From contig NC_057761.1 in the NCBI RefSeq assembly GCF_010389155.1, positions 4,280,501 through 4,344,500 of the forward strand: a stretch of DNA of 64,000 bases, in the 5' to 3' direction. The DNA comes from Erigeron canadensis. Lineage: Eukaryota > Streptophyta > Magnoliopsida > Asterales > Asteraceae. Positions 46,101-57,452 of the stretch are shown one piece after another. Every line of letters starts with the position of its first letter. The first letter of the stretch is position 1. Position numbers and translations under genes: made by a program. The notes under the pieces were generated by a model. The model worked only from the letters and a program-made list of their open reading frames with translations, was not told the DNA's origin and searched no databases.

Positions 46101-49100
46101 CTTTGGCAAGGTTGAAAGGCATAACATGATATGAAATAAGTTTTGTGATTCGGCATAATGCTACTGTTCAAAAGGAATAATATTATGCATGAACAGTATA
46201 TGTCAAGGTTTAATAGTTTTGTTGTTGCTTTGAAACTGATCTTCATACAACCTAATATCTAGTTGCATTCTATGTTGGTTTCAGGATATGGCTGGACTAA
46301 TAAGTAAAATAAACAGATCCTGTATAGGACCTTTGCCTCCTTGCTATTCTCCATCCCTGTAAGTCAAATGACATGTGTTCATAACAATTTATATCTTTGT
46401 CTACTTTGCTGCTTTGTAATTTTTTTGTTTGGTCAGTCGAGATTTTGACCTCATTAGATTATGTCCTTGTTTTATGGCTATTAAGATGTAATTGGCCAAC
46501 TGTTGAATTAGTTATTAAGTTAGAAATCATTTTGCCGGCCGTTATAATCATGTACCAGAAGGGCTAGTCTTACTTACCGTTAACATTCATTTATGCATCG
46601 TTAGTATTTATAAACTTGGACTAACTAAAAATGTGGTGTTCTCTGAGATTACCAAAAAAAAACACATCTAATTAATAAGTATGTTTCTGTTCCTTGTGTT
46701 TTTAAGTCAGTCTAGTGCTATAAATTAAATACTGCCAATGGCCTCATGTTGCAATAACACAGTTTGTTTGCACGGTTTCCCTTGAGCCACAATATTCTTT
46801 TTATAACTCATTCTAATTGAGAGTAGGTGAATAGTTATATGCAGGATGCCAAGATATTAAATGAAAAATGCATGCTATGAAACTGATGAGACTATGAGAG
46901 TAACAGAAGAAACTCTTCCTGGTTTGTTTGATATTTGGTAAAAGTAAAAGCTGTGTATAGTAGTTGGCTATGTATCATTGTATCCACTAGGGTGGTGGTC
47001 CAGTGGTTGGGCGTGTGTCGTCTACAAAAAGGGTGAAACTCCCTGGAGGTCACAAGTTCAATCCCTGGCTCCTTAAAAAAAGATACCCTGTTGGCCACGG
47101 AGGTTCATCTGCTCTGACTCCGAGTTCCCAAAAGCGAGTCAGCTCTTGGGACTAGTGACTAGTCTGCTCGCAAAGCGAGGGGGACACCCAAGGTTCCAAA
47201 AATAATAGTAGCTGGATATATGTGCAAATAATACGTGTGTTGATACCAGTCTGAAATTATTACTACATCAGTAACATTAGTTCTCTCTTGATTTCCGTTT
47301 CCAGAAAGGCGCTTATAAAAGGAATGCTCAGGAAGAACCCAGAACATCGACCGAGTGTAAGACTTCTCTTTACTTATCCATCCCATAGATCTTCCGTTGA
47401 GTAGCCGAATAGGCAGGGTGGGAGGGCTCATTGACGGGTCAAAGTGGGTCAGATTTTGATACAGGTTGGGCTGGGTTGGGTTGATGTGAAACACATATTG
47501 TCCATAATTCTTTATATATCTATTAATAACGAACGTGTCAAATAGAATTAAAAAAGTTATATTTTAGTATCAGTTAAATTCCCATTTAAGTTGTTTTAGT
47601 AGGAGGCATCCATTTAAACTGCATTATGGGCAAGTTTTCAATCTTTTTTAATCATGTCCTATTTTATCTTAAGCTGTTTTTCATTTGCCCTGTGTAAGAT
47701 TAAACATAACCTGGATTGACCTGATCACAAGCAAATGGTTTGAAATTGCCACCTTTAAATTCATCCGTCTATTATTAAAATTTGTCTTCTGAATTTTTTT
47801 CTAGGCATCTGAAATTCTGAAGCACCCATATCTGCAACCATACGTTGACCAGTATCGCTCTTCATATGGTCTTCGTATATCTTCACCTTCAAAGCCCATT
47901 GGTAGCTCTCATGATATAAGAAAGAGGAGATCTGAAAGCCAAAGTAGTAACAGCTCTTTGAGCGATAAAGATAGTGTCAAGTCGAGTGATAAAAACATTC
48001 ACAGTGCTTGCACATGTGACCATAGTAAAGCTACTAATGCAAGTCTGGCTTCTGGAGATGATAGGAATTGCATTGATTCATTTCTAGAAGATATCGAACA
48101 TGATGAAATTGACATGATGCGAGAGGTAACCAAACCGATAGTAGACGATCAAAAGTCAAATGAAGAAGCTAAGCAAGTGAAGTTGGCCAAACAAACAAAG
48201 ACAGGTCTGAAAGATGGAAAACTAAGGGAACACAGTTCACCCATGAGAGGTGGGAGATTAAAGACTGGAAGTGATATCGAAACACCAAGCAAATTGCCAA
48301 AACCAACGGTTGTGAATCATGCGTGGAAGGTGGCTAGTGCTGAAACACCACCAGAAAAATGCAACTCTGAGTCAAAGAAAAGATCTCAGGGATCAAGTAC
48401 CTTGAAGCATCAGGTACAATGCTTTGTTATTTTTTCTTCACCCCTTTTAAGGAAATTATGATACCAAAGGACAGGCTGGTTGGGTAATATGTCGGAACAG
48501 GTATTTAAGGGTCACAATGACTTGGGTGGGTTGTGTTGACCAACAAATACTTTTTGTCCGTTTTTCAGCTTTATAACATTTTAATTTGTTGAATATTATA
48601 TAAAGATAATACAACTTTAATATCTATTTTCATAATAAAACAACTTTGGAGGTTTTATGCTTATCAATATTTAACACACAGTCCGTCACTTTTGATAAGA
48701 GCTGGGAAAATGGCTAGTTATCTCTGTAGGCAGAATATGATTGGGTTGGGTTCGGTTGACCGAAGCACATTGTTGTCCAAGTTTTATATAAATAATTGGT
48801 GCGTGAAATATGGTTATAAAAACTATATTAGTACCTTAACAACCTAATTTCTTGAATAAAGCTATACAAGGTTGCACGTGTGCAAAATACGCTTCAGTAG
48901 ACCATTTTGACCTATCCGTCCTTTTGACCCACTTCTTTTTTAGTTTCTTTTATTGTGTCATAAAGTGTTATCAATTTGACCTGTTAGGGCTATAATAGAA
49001 TTCCATATCAAACCTTTTCTTGAATAAAGCTATTTAAGGTTGACGTGTTTAAAATACACTTCAGTAGACCCATTTGACCTATCCGTCCTTTTGACCCACT

Positions 49101-50662
49101 TCTTTTTTAGTTTCTTCTATTGTGTCATAAAGTGTTACCAATTTGACCTGTTGGGGCTATAATAGAATTCCATATCAAACCTTTTATTTTGCCCCATTTG
49201 TAGATGGATCAAAATCATAACTTCTACTGATGACTAATGAGTTATATGTCAGGTACCTGTCATTGACTCGTCTGCAAAGATTAAACCCAGGCTCGAGGGG
49301 AATCTCCCCTTTGTTCCTCCCAAACCCACTGAGGATACTAATCAGAGACTAAGAACCCCACCGACTCTTCTTAGAAAACCATCCTTCGCTGGACGCATTA
49401 AGCAACTAGCGATAGATGATTCTGATGCCACCAGCATTACTAAAAAAATTGAATCTAACATAATTCAGACTCCTTTCAGAATGATAAGTCCCACTGCAAC
49501 ATCTCAGACAAAGATAAAAGGTCTCACTGAGTTAACTCGTACCCCTGAAATGATAAAACCAAGTGAGACTCAGATTCCTGGTACGATCAATCATGAAATA
49601 GTGCACAAAACTGCTCAGAGAAAACTTGTTTCAAAGATCATACACGAGTCCAGGGTCGGAGTTTCAAATGAGAATCAGACAGATAGCTTCAATTCAATAA
49701 CAACTTCACCTTGTATTCAAGGATTTGAACCTTCTGACGTGACGGAAGTTGTACCTTTTATGCATAAACAAGAAAATCTAACCGAAATTTCTCAATCATG
49801 CATGCCCAGTTCCTCAAGTCCTTCATCTCATCAGAACGAAATACCTGAAAGACTATTTCATAAAAACTTTCAGACATCTAAGGTTCTCCTTGGAGATAAA
49901 AATCAAGAATCTAGAGTTGCTAATGAGATACCATGCTCGAATGTTGCATTGGATGTGTTATTTCCCAGTGAATCTGATGCAATTTCCCAATCAAACACCA
50001 ATTTCATATCCAAAGATGATGACAAGTTCACTGTAAAAGAATTTATCACACATGTAGCAGATACTACTACATCTTCTTCCATTGTTCCTGCTTCATCTAG
50101 TCAAATGAATATGTTGTCAGAAGGGGAATCAGCTTTACAAAATCCAATGATTGAAAAACTGGCTCCACCTCAGAACCCACCAGCTTTTGGTGATGTAATT
50201 CATGTGATACGTCATAGTAGCTATAGAGTCGGAGATGAGCTATCACATGTTGAAACAGTTGAAAGAAATTTACAGGCAGGGAAGCGAATGAATATGCTAT
50301 CTCCAACAGCATCTATAGAATCCTCTTCTGAAATCATGTCTGTAAATCATGATAGTCCATGCAGTAAAGATCTTGCTGCAAATAACACAATAGAGCAAGT
50401 AAAACCAACCACTCCTGAAGTTCAAGAAGAAAAGCCAGCCGTGAAAGAAAGTTTAGATATCACATCTATTAGACAAAGATCAGAGGCACTTGAAGAGCTT
50501 CTTGAATTATCTGCTGATTTGCTACAACAAAATAGGCTGCAAGAATTGGCAGTTGTTCTTAGACCTTTTGGCAAAGATAAAGTTTCACCGAGAGAGACTG
50601 CTATCTGGTTAGCTAGAAGTCTTAAAGGCATGATGGTTGATGACTCAAATAGGAACTCGTAG
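43118..50662 (+). CDS. NEK6: NIMA-related protein kinase, NEK6/IBO1 type, 14 exons, 924 aa
   Basis: All junctions are GT-AG. Exons: 43118-43215, 43328-43394, 43525-43590, 43670-43716, 43816-43861, 43940-44020, 44120-44162, 44252-44301, 44664-44745, 44904-44953, 46285-46358, 47305-47356, 47805-48413, 49253-50662 (2775 nt, no frame break). Kinase domain about residues 8-262: glycine loop GRGAFG (15-20), Lys37, HRDLK (131-135), DFG (151-153), GTPNYMCPE (169-177). A long Ser/Lys-rich tail holds patches known from Arabidopsis NEK6: DDKFTVKEF (about 711), [12 protein letters not shown] (about 767) and the C-terminal [10 protein letters not shown] and [12 protein letters not shown]. The Arabidopsis protein (956 aa; IBO1) is a cytosolic, microtubule-associated Ser/Thr kinase that phosphorylates tubulin and restrains ectopic epidermal outgrowth. 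The start at 43118 matches the conserved [10 protein letters not shown] less likely start is Met5. Confidence 0.95.
46974..47214 (+). mobile_element. tRNA-derived SINE in NEK6 intron 11
   Basis: Box A TGGTCCAGTGGTTGG (46996-47010) and box B GGTCACAAGTTCAATCC (47048-47064) have tRNA-like spacing. The flanks ATAGTAGTTGGCTATGT (46957-46973) and ATAGTAGCTGGATATAT (47215-47231) match at 14 of 17 bases and look like the target duplication. It lies in sense orientation inside the 946-bp intron between exons 11 and 12 and leaves the splice sites intact. Confidence 0.62.
48851..49188 (+). repeat. 168-bp tandem duplication in NEK6 intron 13
   Basis: The block starting CTTGAATAAAGCTAT occurs at 48851 and again at 49019, with a few substitutions. 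Both copies contain GACCTATCCGTCCTTTTGAC and end ATATCAAACCTTTT. It is entirely intronic. Confidence 0.88.
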
Positions 50663-51597
50663 AGTGTCTTATTACTGGTATGCTTTCCCACTTTTTGTTT
50701 GATATTTTCATATTAATCTTCTAAATGCCATCCTTGATTCTTTCATTGTGTTATGTTGTATATATCGACATTACAAACGGAATAATTTCTTGGTTTATTA
50801 GCTAAAATGTGTAAGTACCAACTTTTTCCGGTTACTTTTGCCCGTAATTATCAAGGAAAAATCTTGATTTGATATGTATTGTGTAATTGAAAGTTAGATA
50901 ACTTGTGCATTTCAGTCAAAAAAATTTTTCTACCAGTTCCAAGTGAGACTATAATGCTTATAAATTCCAAAGTTAATATGTTGTATGTTTTGCTTTTGTT
51001 GATTAAGGTCACCATCAAACTTTACTTGTTTCTAAAGCTGGTCGTAGTGCCTTTCACATATTAATATTTCAGAAAAGTGTAACTCAATGCCAACCTAGTA
51101 GATCACAATCCACTTGAAAAGTTAAGTTAATTGTTCATGATTTGCTATGTTGGATGCATTCTGAAAGTCGAAGTATCAATGAAGATTCTAGAGGACTATA
51201 TTTGATCTCCGTCTCTCATACTCGAGGACTTTATGGGGCAATTTTGTCAAAAAAAGTTCCCAGCTTAAAGTCCATATTCGAAATACATTGTTAATCCATT
51301 GTGTTGTGTTTCTTATCCCAATTATTATTATCTTTACTCGCTGAGACTGCCTTGCCATTTCCTTTGTTCCATTGCTGCGCTCGGATCTGACAAGGTTTCC
51401 ATTGGTGGGGGGATCGATTAAACAAATTTGTCACACAAAATATCCAAAGATCTAAGGCTATGGGTGTAGGGAGGATGTGGTTGAACTTAAATTTGGCAGG
51501 CCTTAAATTTTAATCTTAACATTTTTTCTGGCATGAGTTAGCACAAGTTTTTTTTGGGCATGTTGTACGCCTATCAGTTTAGCCACATTTATATTTT
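50663..51597. other. 3' flank of NEK6, no separate gene seen
   Basis: It presumably contains the NEK6 3' untranslated region and terminator. A-rich and T-rich tracts are present but no single polyadenylation site can be singled out. Confidence 0.4.
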
Positions 51598-51636
51598 AGT
51601 GGTGGTGGTGGTGGTGGTGGTGGTGGTGGTGGTGGT
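51598..51636. repeat. (GGT)n microsatellite
   Basis: About 13 GGT units; a short (AAT)n run follows at 51693-51711. Confidence 0.93.
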
Positions 51637-53041
51637 CTCTGTGTATGTATACTCTGCATCAATGAAATGTATTATCAGATCTTATCCAATTAAATAATAA
51701 TAATAATAATACTCCATGGAATCTTGTTCAAGGTTATTTAAGTTAGAGATTTTGGGTGGCTTTCTGCTAGAAACAAGAAACACAGTTTCTGCAAGCATTG
51801 TGGTCCTTGTAGGCATACAGTTGGGTCAAGAATTCAAGATAAGTGAAAAACATGTGTTTTTTTGGTGGGTCCCAGGAAGAAGACAATACTTGGTTTGGTC
51901 TCAATTCATCGTATTTGGAATTAACTTCAACGTGATGGTATTGCACATGCCACATCGAAGGACTTATTTGGAACATAAACCTTTTTTCCACGAGACATTG
52001 TCAAATGTCATGGATTTTGTATCTTTAATGGTTGTATCACTATATATGGTTGCGACATTGTATTGAGTTTATGACATATAGCTTATGGATGACCCCAATT
52101 TACATCTTGTAAATGGGATTTATCTTGTGACCATCATATAAATATGAGATGATTGTTTTATGGTTAGAGCATCTGGTATTGGGCTCCCATACCGACCCCG
52201 AATCCCACTTGGAAGATCGGTGCTACCCTCCCTACTATACCATCCTCTTGGTTTGTCGTGCAACATTTGAACGCCGAACTTGGCGTCACAATATTTTTGT
52301 TTCTGTTTTTTTCGACAGTTTGAAAACTAAAAAGAAAAACCCGAAACACTTGAATTAATTATAGGAGTTGGACTAATCGAATAAATGTGGAAGCTCATGA
52401 AGCAATTGAAAGTTGAGGAATGATGTCTGTATCTATTGGTGAATTCCCTCAAACAATTTTTAGTTGCTGATTTTACTTGGCTTTTCAATTTGGTGCGTTT
52501 GAGTAAGACGTAAGGGATGAAATGAGAAGAAAAAATAGAATTGGGAATGTATTGTAACTTCTTCCTCATAATTATATTATTTTCAATTATTTAAGCACAA
52601 CATTACAAACATCTATTTAATAAAATCTTGTTAACAAGACATTACATCTACCGGGTTTTCAACCAAAATCACAACATCTTCATCGGCTCAATTTTTTACC
52701 ATCATTTACCTATTATTTTTCCGGTCGTTGGTTACCTCTACATTGTCATTGGTTGAGGCAACACTATCTAATACGGATGGGTCGAGTTTTGGGTCATGTT
52801 TTGTTTTTGTGACATTATTGAGATTGTTGTAGAAAGAATTGTTAGAAACTGATCATACTGTTGTGGAGTATAGAATTGTGGCAGGATGGATTGAAATATG
52901 GATGAACTATAAAATGATTATGAAAATGAATTAAGGTTGGAGATAGAAACATAACCGCTTGGCGACGGGTTGTTCATTTGCAGTGCAGATGACTTTAGCT
53001 GACGATGACTACAGAGTATCGAGTAAGTCTTCCCACATATT
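51637..53041. other. Intergenic, no gene supported
   Basis: A 116-codon open frame at 51716-52066 has no family resemblance and AT-rich codon use. A tRNA-like patch (GGTTAGAGCATCTGG near 52160) has a weak box B and is judged a decayed repeat. Confidence 0.35.
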
Positions 53042-53480
53042 ATTAGCCTATCATAAGCATAATGTCCGTGCGTTGCAGCGGTGAGATGGTGTGAGTGATA
53101 AATCATAAGAAGTGAAAAGTAATAGAGTGTGATAGCCAAATGACTTAGCCATACGGGCTCCGCCCTCGGATTTAAAAATTCGTCGAAAATATATCGAATG
53201 ACCTCTCTAATGAAAGAGCATGAAATTTTAAGAATACCCATACAGTTTTTATAATTTATCGTATACGGTTTTTGAGATAAAAGATTTTGAATGAATTAAA
53301 GGAATAAAATAATTTATGGAGAAAGAGAAAGAAATTAGTGGTTTAGATTTAAGGGTATATTAACTATATTAGGTATAGATGTTAAAATTAATAAAGAAAG
53401 AAAAAAAGTAATTTAGGTAGTTCAAATCATTTTTTCTTAAAAAAAAAAACAAAATACTTATAAGATAATATAGATATAGA
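53042..53480 (-). mobile_element. Non-autonomous Helitron, minus strand, about 440 bp
   Basis: On the minus strand it opens TCTATATCTATATTATC after an A. It ends with the hairpin-like CCGCTGCAACGCACGG, an 18-nt spacer and CTAA (plus 53042-53045) followed by T. The 5' boundary is ambiguous because the flank repeats GATATAGATATTATATA. No coding capacity. Confidence 0.5.
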
Positions 53481-53695
53481 TATTATATAGATATAGATAT
53501 TATAGTATGTTTTGTTTAAAAAAAAATGATTAAGTGTCTATTTAAAATTTTCAATAGTGTAATATGTTACATATATGTCTTTACAATGAGAATCAGTTGA
53601 AAAAATAAAATAAAAATAGTTGTGTGTTATTAACATGTGCGAATGACTCGTAAAATTATCATACGTGTAAATGAAATCATGAATCATTTGCCAAC

Positions 53696-53967
53696 TACCA
53701 TGTCTAATGGTTACTTGATCAAAAGTTTTTTTCTAAAAAGTCTTCCAAAAGATTTTTACCAAGATGATTTTTTTAATGAATAACTTGAAGTTCTTCAACA
53801 TATTGATAAAAATAAATACTCTTTCTCATCTATATTTAATTATAATATAATGGTTTTTTTGTTAAAAAAAGTCTTCCAAAAGCTTTTTATCATTGGAGTA
53901 AAAGTTTTTTCAATAACTTTTTATAAAAAAAAACTTTTACATTACAACTTGACCATTGGAGATGCTC
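53696..53967. mobile_element. Degenerate Tourist-like MITE adjoining the next one
   Basis: It ends ACCATTGGAGATGCTC directly before the TAA at 53968-53970. Its interior (TCTTCCAAAAGCTTTT, TAAAAAAAAACTTTTAC) is related to the MITE at 53971-54228. Its left terminus is decayed (CATGTCTAATGG near 53698). Confidence 0.38.
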
Positions 53968-53970
53968 TAA

Positions 53971-54228
53971 GAGCATCCATAATGGTAAAACTTTTTTCTA
54001 AAAGCTTTTTACAAAAAAAACTTTTACTCCAATGGTAAAAGCTTGAAACTAGCATAAAATTCTTTAAATTGTAATTAAATATGTAAAAGAGAGAATACAA
54101 TAGCTTGAAGATTTATAAGTCATTGCGAAAAAACCTTCACCTCCAATGATGAAAAGTTTTTATAAAAGCTTTTTGTAACAATATTAAGTCTTAAAAAAAG
54201 CTTTATAAAAACACCATTGAAGATGCTC
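53971..54228. mobile_element. Tourist-like (PIF/Harbinger) MITE, 258 bp
   Basis: Inverted ends GAGCATCCATAATGG and CCATTGAAGATGCTC are flanked by the 3-bp target duplication TAA (53968-53970 and 54229-54231), typical of the PIF/Harbinger superfamily. The subterminal AAAGCTTTTT blocks let the whole element fold back. Confidence 0.72.
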
Positions 54229-54696
54229 TAATAACAAAGCACAAAACCACATCTCAACAGTTTTTCCACCTAGAAAAGTAAAAATTCAATTCTTAAAGAT
54301 ATTAGCCTTTGCGGAAAAGAAAACCAAAAATAAAAACCTAAAACAAATGAAATCAAATTAAAAAGTATCTCAAACGGTCTGCTCGTCCTCACCTATTTTC
54401 CGTTGCAACACAAGCTCCCGTAACATACACGCGACACATTGCTGTCAATGGTATCACGCGATGCTAAACCAAAAGACACTCTCGGTTGATAGCTGTATTA
54501 TGCATATCATTCATAGTGGTTACTCCAACCACTAGCCATCACATATAAATCACTAGTCTAGACCTACAAATCATTTAGACCATTAATAACGGTCGGCTAA
54601 AAAGATAGGTTAAACATGGATAAGCCAATGTCTTCACCAAATGCACATTCAACATTCAACATTTTTGAATTTTCTTTTTTTATTATCTTGTGGTGC

Positions 54697-55080
54697 TTAA
54701 TAAATCTTGACAAATGGAGTCCACTCTGGATAAATTTCTTCGGCTAGGTAATAACTGAAGTCGTATTCATTTCCACGGACTTTGATTTTACTCGGGGTTG
54801 CAGTATCATTTATTAAGTCGTGAAACAATGTCGATTGATGAAGAACATTGATGTCGTTGTTTGACCCTGTAACACCAAAAAAGCATGCCATATCTAAAGA
54901 TCATAAGAGGCACTGTCAGATGTCTGTAATCACCTCTTTGTGTATTGACTTTTCCATGTTGTTGGACAATTTTTCCATGCCCAATGCATGCAATCAATGC
55001 TTAATAGCATTCCCCATAGCTCGTGTACCTCATGCTTTTCATACAATCTTGTTCATTAATGCCCGGGTTTAAAAGTCATC
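54697..55080 (-). pseudogene. PIF/Harbinger DDE transposase fragment, minus strand
   Basis: In shifting minus-strand frames the sequence reads SIDCMHWAWKNCPTTWK near 54980, then HAFFGVTGSNNDINVL, then YYLAEEIYPEWTPFVK (54770-54700). These are hallmark blocks of plant PIF/Harbinger transposases (the DDE_Tnp_4 family), covering the central catalytic region. At least one frameshift (near 54930) and missing N- and C-terminal parts make it non-functional. It lies back-to-back with the ORF1 remnant on the other strand. Confidence 0.75.
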
Positions 55081-55084
55081 ACGC

Positions 55085-55600
55085 ATCGGGCGTCAATGAC
55101 AACAACATTATGAAAGCGGCTTTAAATGAATACAAGAAAGTATTAAAGGGGGAGGGAGACTTCACACACTTCCAAGTGTATTAGTTTTTGAAAGACAAAC
55201 CCAATGGAAAAACGCCAACCCGCTCGGGCTAGGAACTAAGAAAGAACAGTCGATGAAGCTCCTTCTGTGGACTTAGAAGCCGACAAATGTGTTAATGCAT
55301 TTCATATCGACAAAGACAAAACCCCACGTGCACGTGGAAGAGACCGTTCGAAACAACAAAAGTCAACATCAACAGGTGAAAGTTCAGGTAAATCTTCATT
55401 GGGTGATATTGCATGAGCTATACAAGAAAACATCTCAACTTTAAACTTGAGAAAAATGGATGCAGTTGAGGAGGTTCGAAGCTTGATCACTTCAAAACAA
55501 AAGAAAGCCGATCTTGAAATTATAAAATTGACACATGAAGGCCTAGGTCCAAAATAAATTAAGTGGTTGGAGCAACGAAAACATGACATCCGAGTCCGTT
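55085..55600 (+). pseudogene. PIF/Harbinger ORF1 (NAM-like) remnant
   Basis: Plus-strand pieces read VNDNNIMKAALNEYKKVLKG then FLKDKP, and later AIQENISTLNLRKMDAVEEV then IIKLTHEGLG. From memory this follows the Myb/trihelix-like ORF1 of plant Harbinger elements, whose C-terminal half is annotated as NAM-associated. Several stops are present and the N-terminal DNA-binding part is missing. With the transposase at 54697-55080 it makes a divergent pair whose middle has been deleted. Outer terminal repeats were not located. Confidence 0.5.
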
Positions 55601-55881
55601 AGAGTCTACTATAATTTAGTTTTATTATTATTATTATGTATTTTTTATTTATGTCCTCTTTTATTAATGTAATGGTCTTAATATTATGTAGTTTTAATTT
55701 ATATATTAATAAAATATGTTTTTTTTATAATTTAAATGTATTGTGTTTTTAATTAGAAAAAGGTTGGACCAAAACCGTAATGGCTTAATGGTTAAGGGGA
55801 AAAAAGTGGGCCTAAAAAGGTTGGAAGAAAAAGAGTAAGTAAAAATGGTGAAATAGTCTTATATGGGAAAAAATACCAAAT

Positions 55882-57148
55882 TCCTATATATACAATTAAA
55901 ACCCGTGCATCAATTTTAGCGCCAGCTCACAGGATTTTTTTTTTTTAATATATCTGGTGGGGCCCACCCACATCTATTTTAACTTTTCTTTTTACACAAG
56001 CTCACAGGTTCTTTTTTTTTTTAAATATATCTGGTGGGGCTGACATCTATCTTAACTTTTAGTTTCTTTTAATTCCTGGACATCTTTTACTTTATTATTT
56101 TTATAGAACCCAGAGACATTTTAGGTTTATTTTGTTAGAACATTAGTCCCTATCATTAAATATGTGAGCAACGGTCATCCTTACGGCAACAACATATTAT
56201 AAAAACTCTAACGGGAGCGAACTGATGTTAACTTCTTTTGCGCAAAAGTTTAAGTAACAGATAAAATTAGGTCCTTGGGTTAAATGCTTTTTATATGTCT
56301 GACGACAGTTACAAAAGTTGTTGCAAATCATATTCATTTTTTTAACGGATATAAGAGTAATTTAAGAGTATATAGTTTTTTTTTCCCAGTTTTGACACAT
56401 TTTCAAGTTTTTTTTGTGCATCAATTTTAGCGCCAGCTCACAGGTTTTTTTTTTTAATATATCTGGTGGGGCCCACCCACATCTATTTTAACTTTTCTTT
56501 CTACACAAGCTCACAGGTTCTTTTTTTTTTAAAATATATCTGGTGGGGCCGACATTTATTTTAACTTTTAGTTTCTTTTAATTCCTGGACATCTTTTACT
56601 TTATTATTTTTATAGAGCCCAGAGACATTTTAGGTTTATTTTGTTAGAACATTAGTCCCTACCATTAAATATATGAGCAATGGTCATCCTTACGGCAACA
56701 ACATATTATAAAAACTCTAACGGGAGCGAACTGATGTTAACTTCTTTTGTGCAAAAGTTTAAGTAACAGATAAAATTTGGTCCTTGGGTTAAATGTTTTT
56801 TATATGTTTGACGACAGTTACAAAAGTTGTTGCAAATCATATTCATTTTTTTAACGGATATAAGAGTAATATAAGAGTATATAGTCTTTTTATCGGGTTT
56901 TGACACATTTTCAAGTTTTTTTTCTAATAAATCATACGTAACGTAGTTGTTACATAATTAACATTCCTTTATTATCACTTAACTATTCAAATAATTGAAT
57001 ATGTAAATGATTGTTATAATTAATGTTTGTACATGACAATATATTATCAGACATGCATTAAATAAAAAATAAACGAATGTCCGCTTGTATATGGTTTCTG
57101 AAAACAACGCCGTGTCACCCGGGGCAACGCCCGGGATAACGTAACTAG
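55882..57148 (+). mobile_element. Helitron, about 1.27 kb, with internal tandem duplication, upstream of the ZIFL gene
   Basis: The 5' end is TCCTATATATACAATTAAAA then CCCGTGC, a form common at plant Helitron starts. The 3' end is the hairpin CCCGGGGCAACGCCCGGG (57118-57135), a 9-nt spacer, CTAG (57145-57148) and T. No coding capacity. It ends 304 bp before the ATG of the ZIFL gene and so sits in or next to its promoter. Confidence 0.72.
55905..56922 (+). repeat. Two tandem 511-bp copies inside the Helitron
   Basis: GTGCATCAATTTTAGCGCC starts at 55905 and again at 56416, and the following 500 bp are nearly identical (a few substitutions and T-run length changes). Each copy itself holds a doublet of about 75 bp (AGCTCACAGG, T-run, ATATCTGGTGGGGC). 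Confidence 0.92.
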
Positions 57149-57452
57149 TTTTATTGAAACTACGCAATTCCTCACCACAATCCGGACCTCACGTCCTACT
57201 TGTTGTGGAAATCTAGTGGGCTAGTCAAATGTGTTTTTACTGACTCAGGAACCCTGAGAATATTTAAACTTTTTGAGTTTTTTATATTTTTAACTGCATT
57301 TCACAAATTCTAAATAGTCATCTGGGCCAGACGCCTATTATTCCATAGTGTTACGTTATGATCCCAAAATATATTGCCAAACTTACACTTTGAAAATTCT
57401 ATAGAGTATATTTTTAGTAACAAAAAGCTGCTTTTCTTCTTCTTCTTCTGTA
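57149..57452 (+). promoter_or_regulatory. Proximal upstream region of the ZIFL gene
   Basis: This is the only unique sequence between the Helitron end and the start codon. A pyrimidine patch (CTTTTCTTCTTCTTCTTCTG) ends two bases before the ATG. TATTTTT/ATATTTTT stretches near 57280 and 57408 could act as weak TATA elements, but none is convincing. Confidence 0.35.

Noticed and set aside
51716..52066. 116-codon open frame on the plus strand between the two plant genes
   Set aside because: AT-rich codon use, no family resemblance, no promoter or intron context; opposite-strand frames of similar quality overlap it.
52149..52230. tRNA-like sequence with GGTTAGAGCATCTGG
   Set aside because: Box A is good but box B is weak and no cloverleaf can be drawn; at best a decayed SINE.
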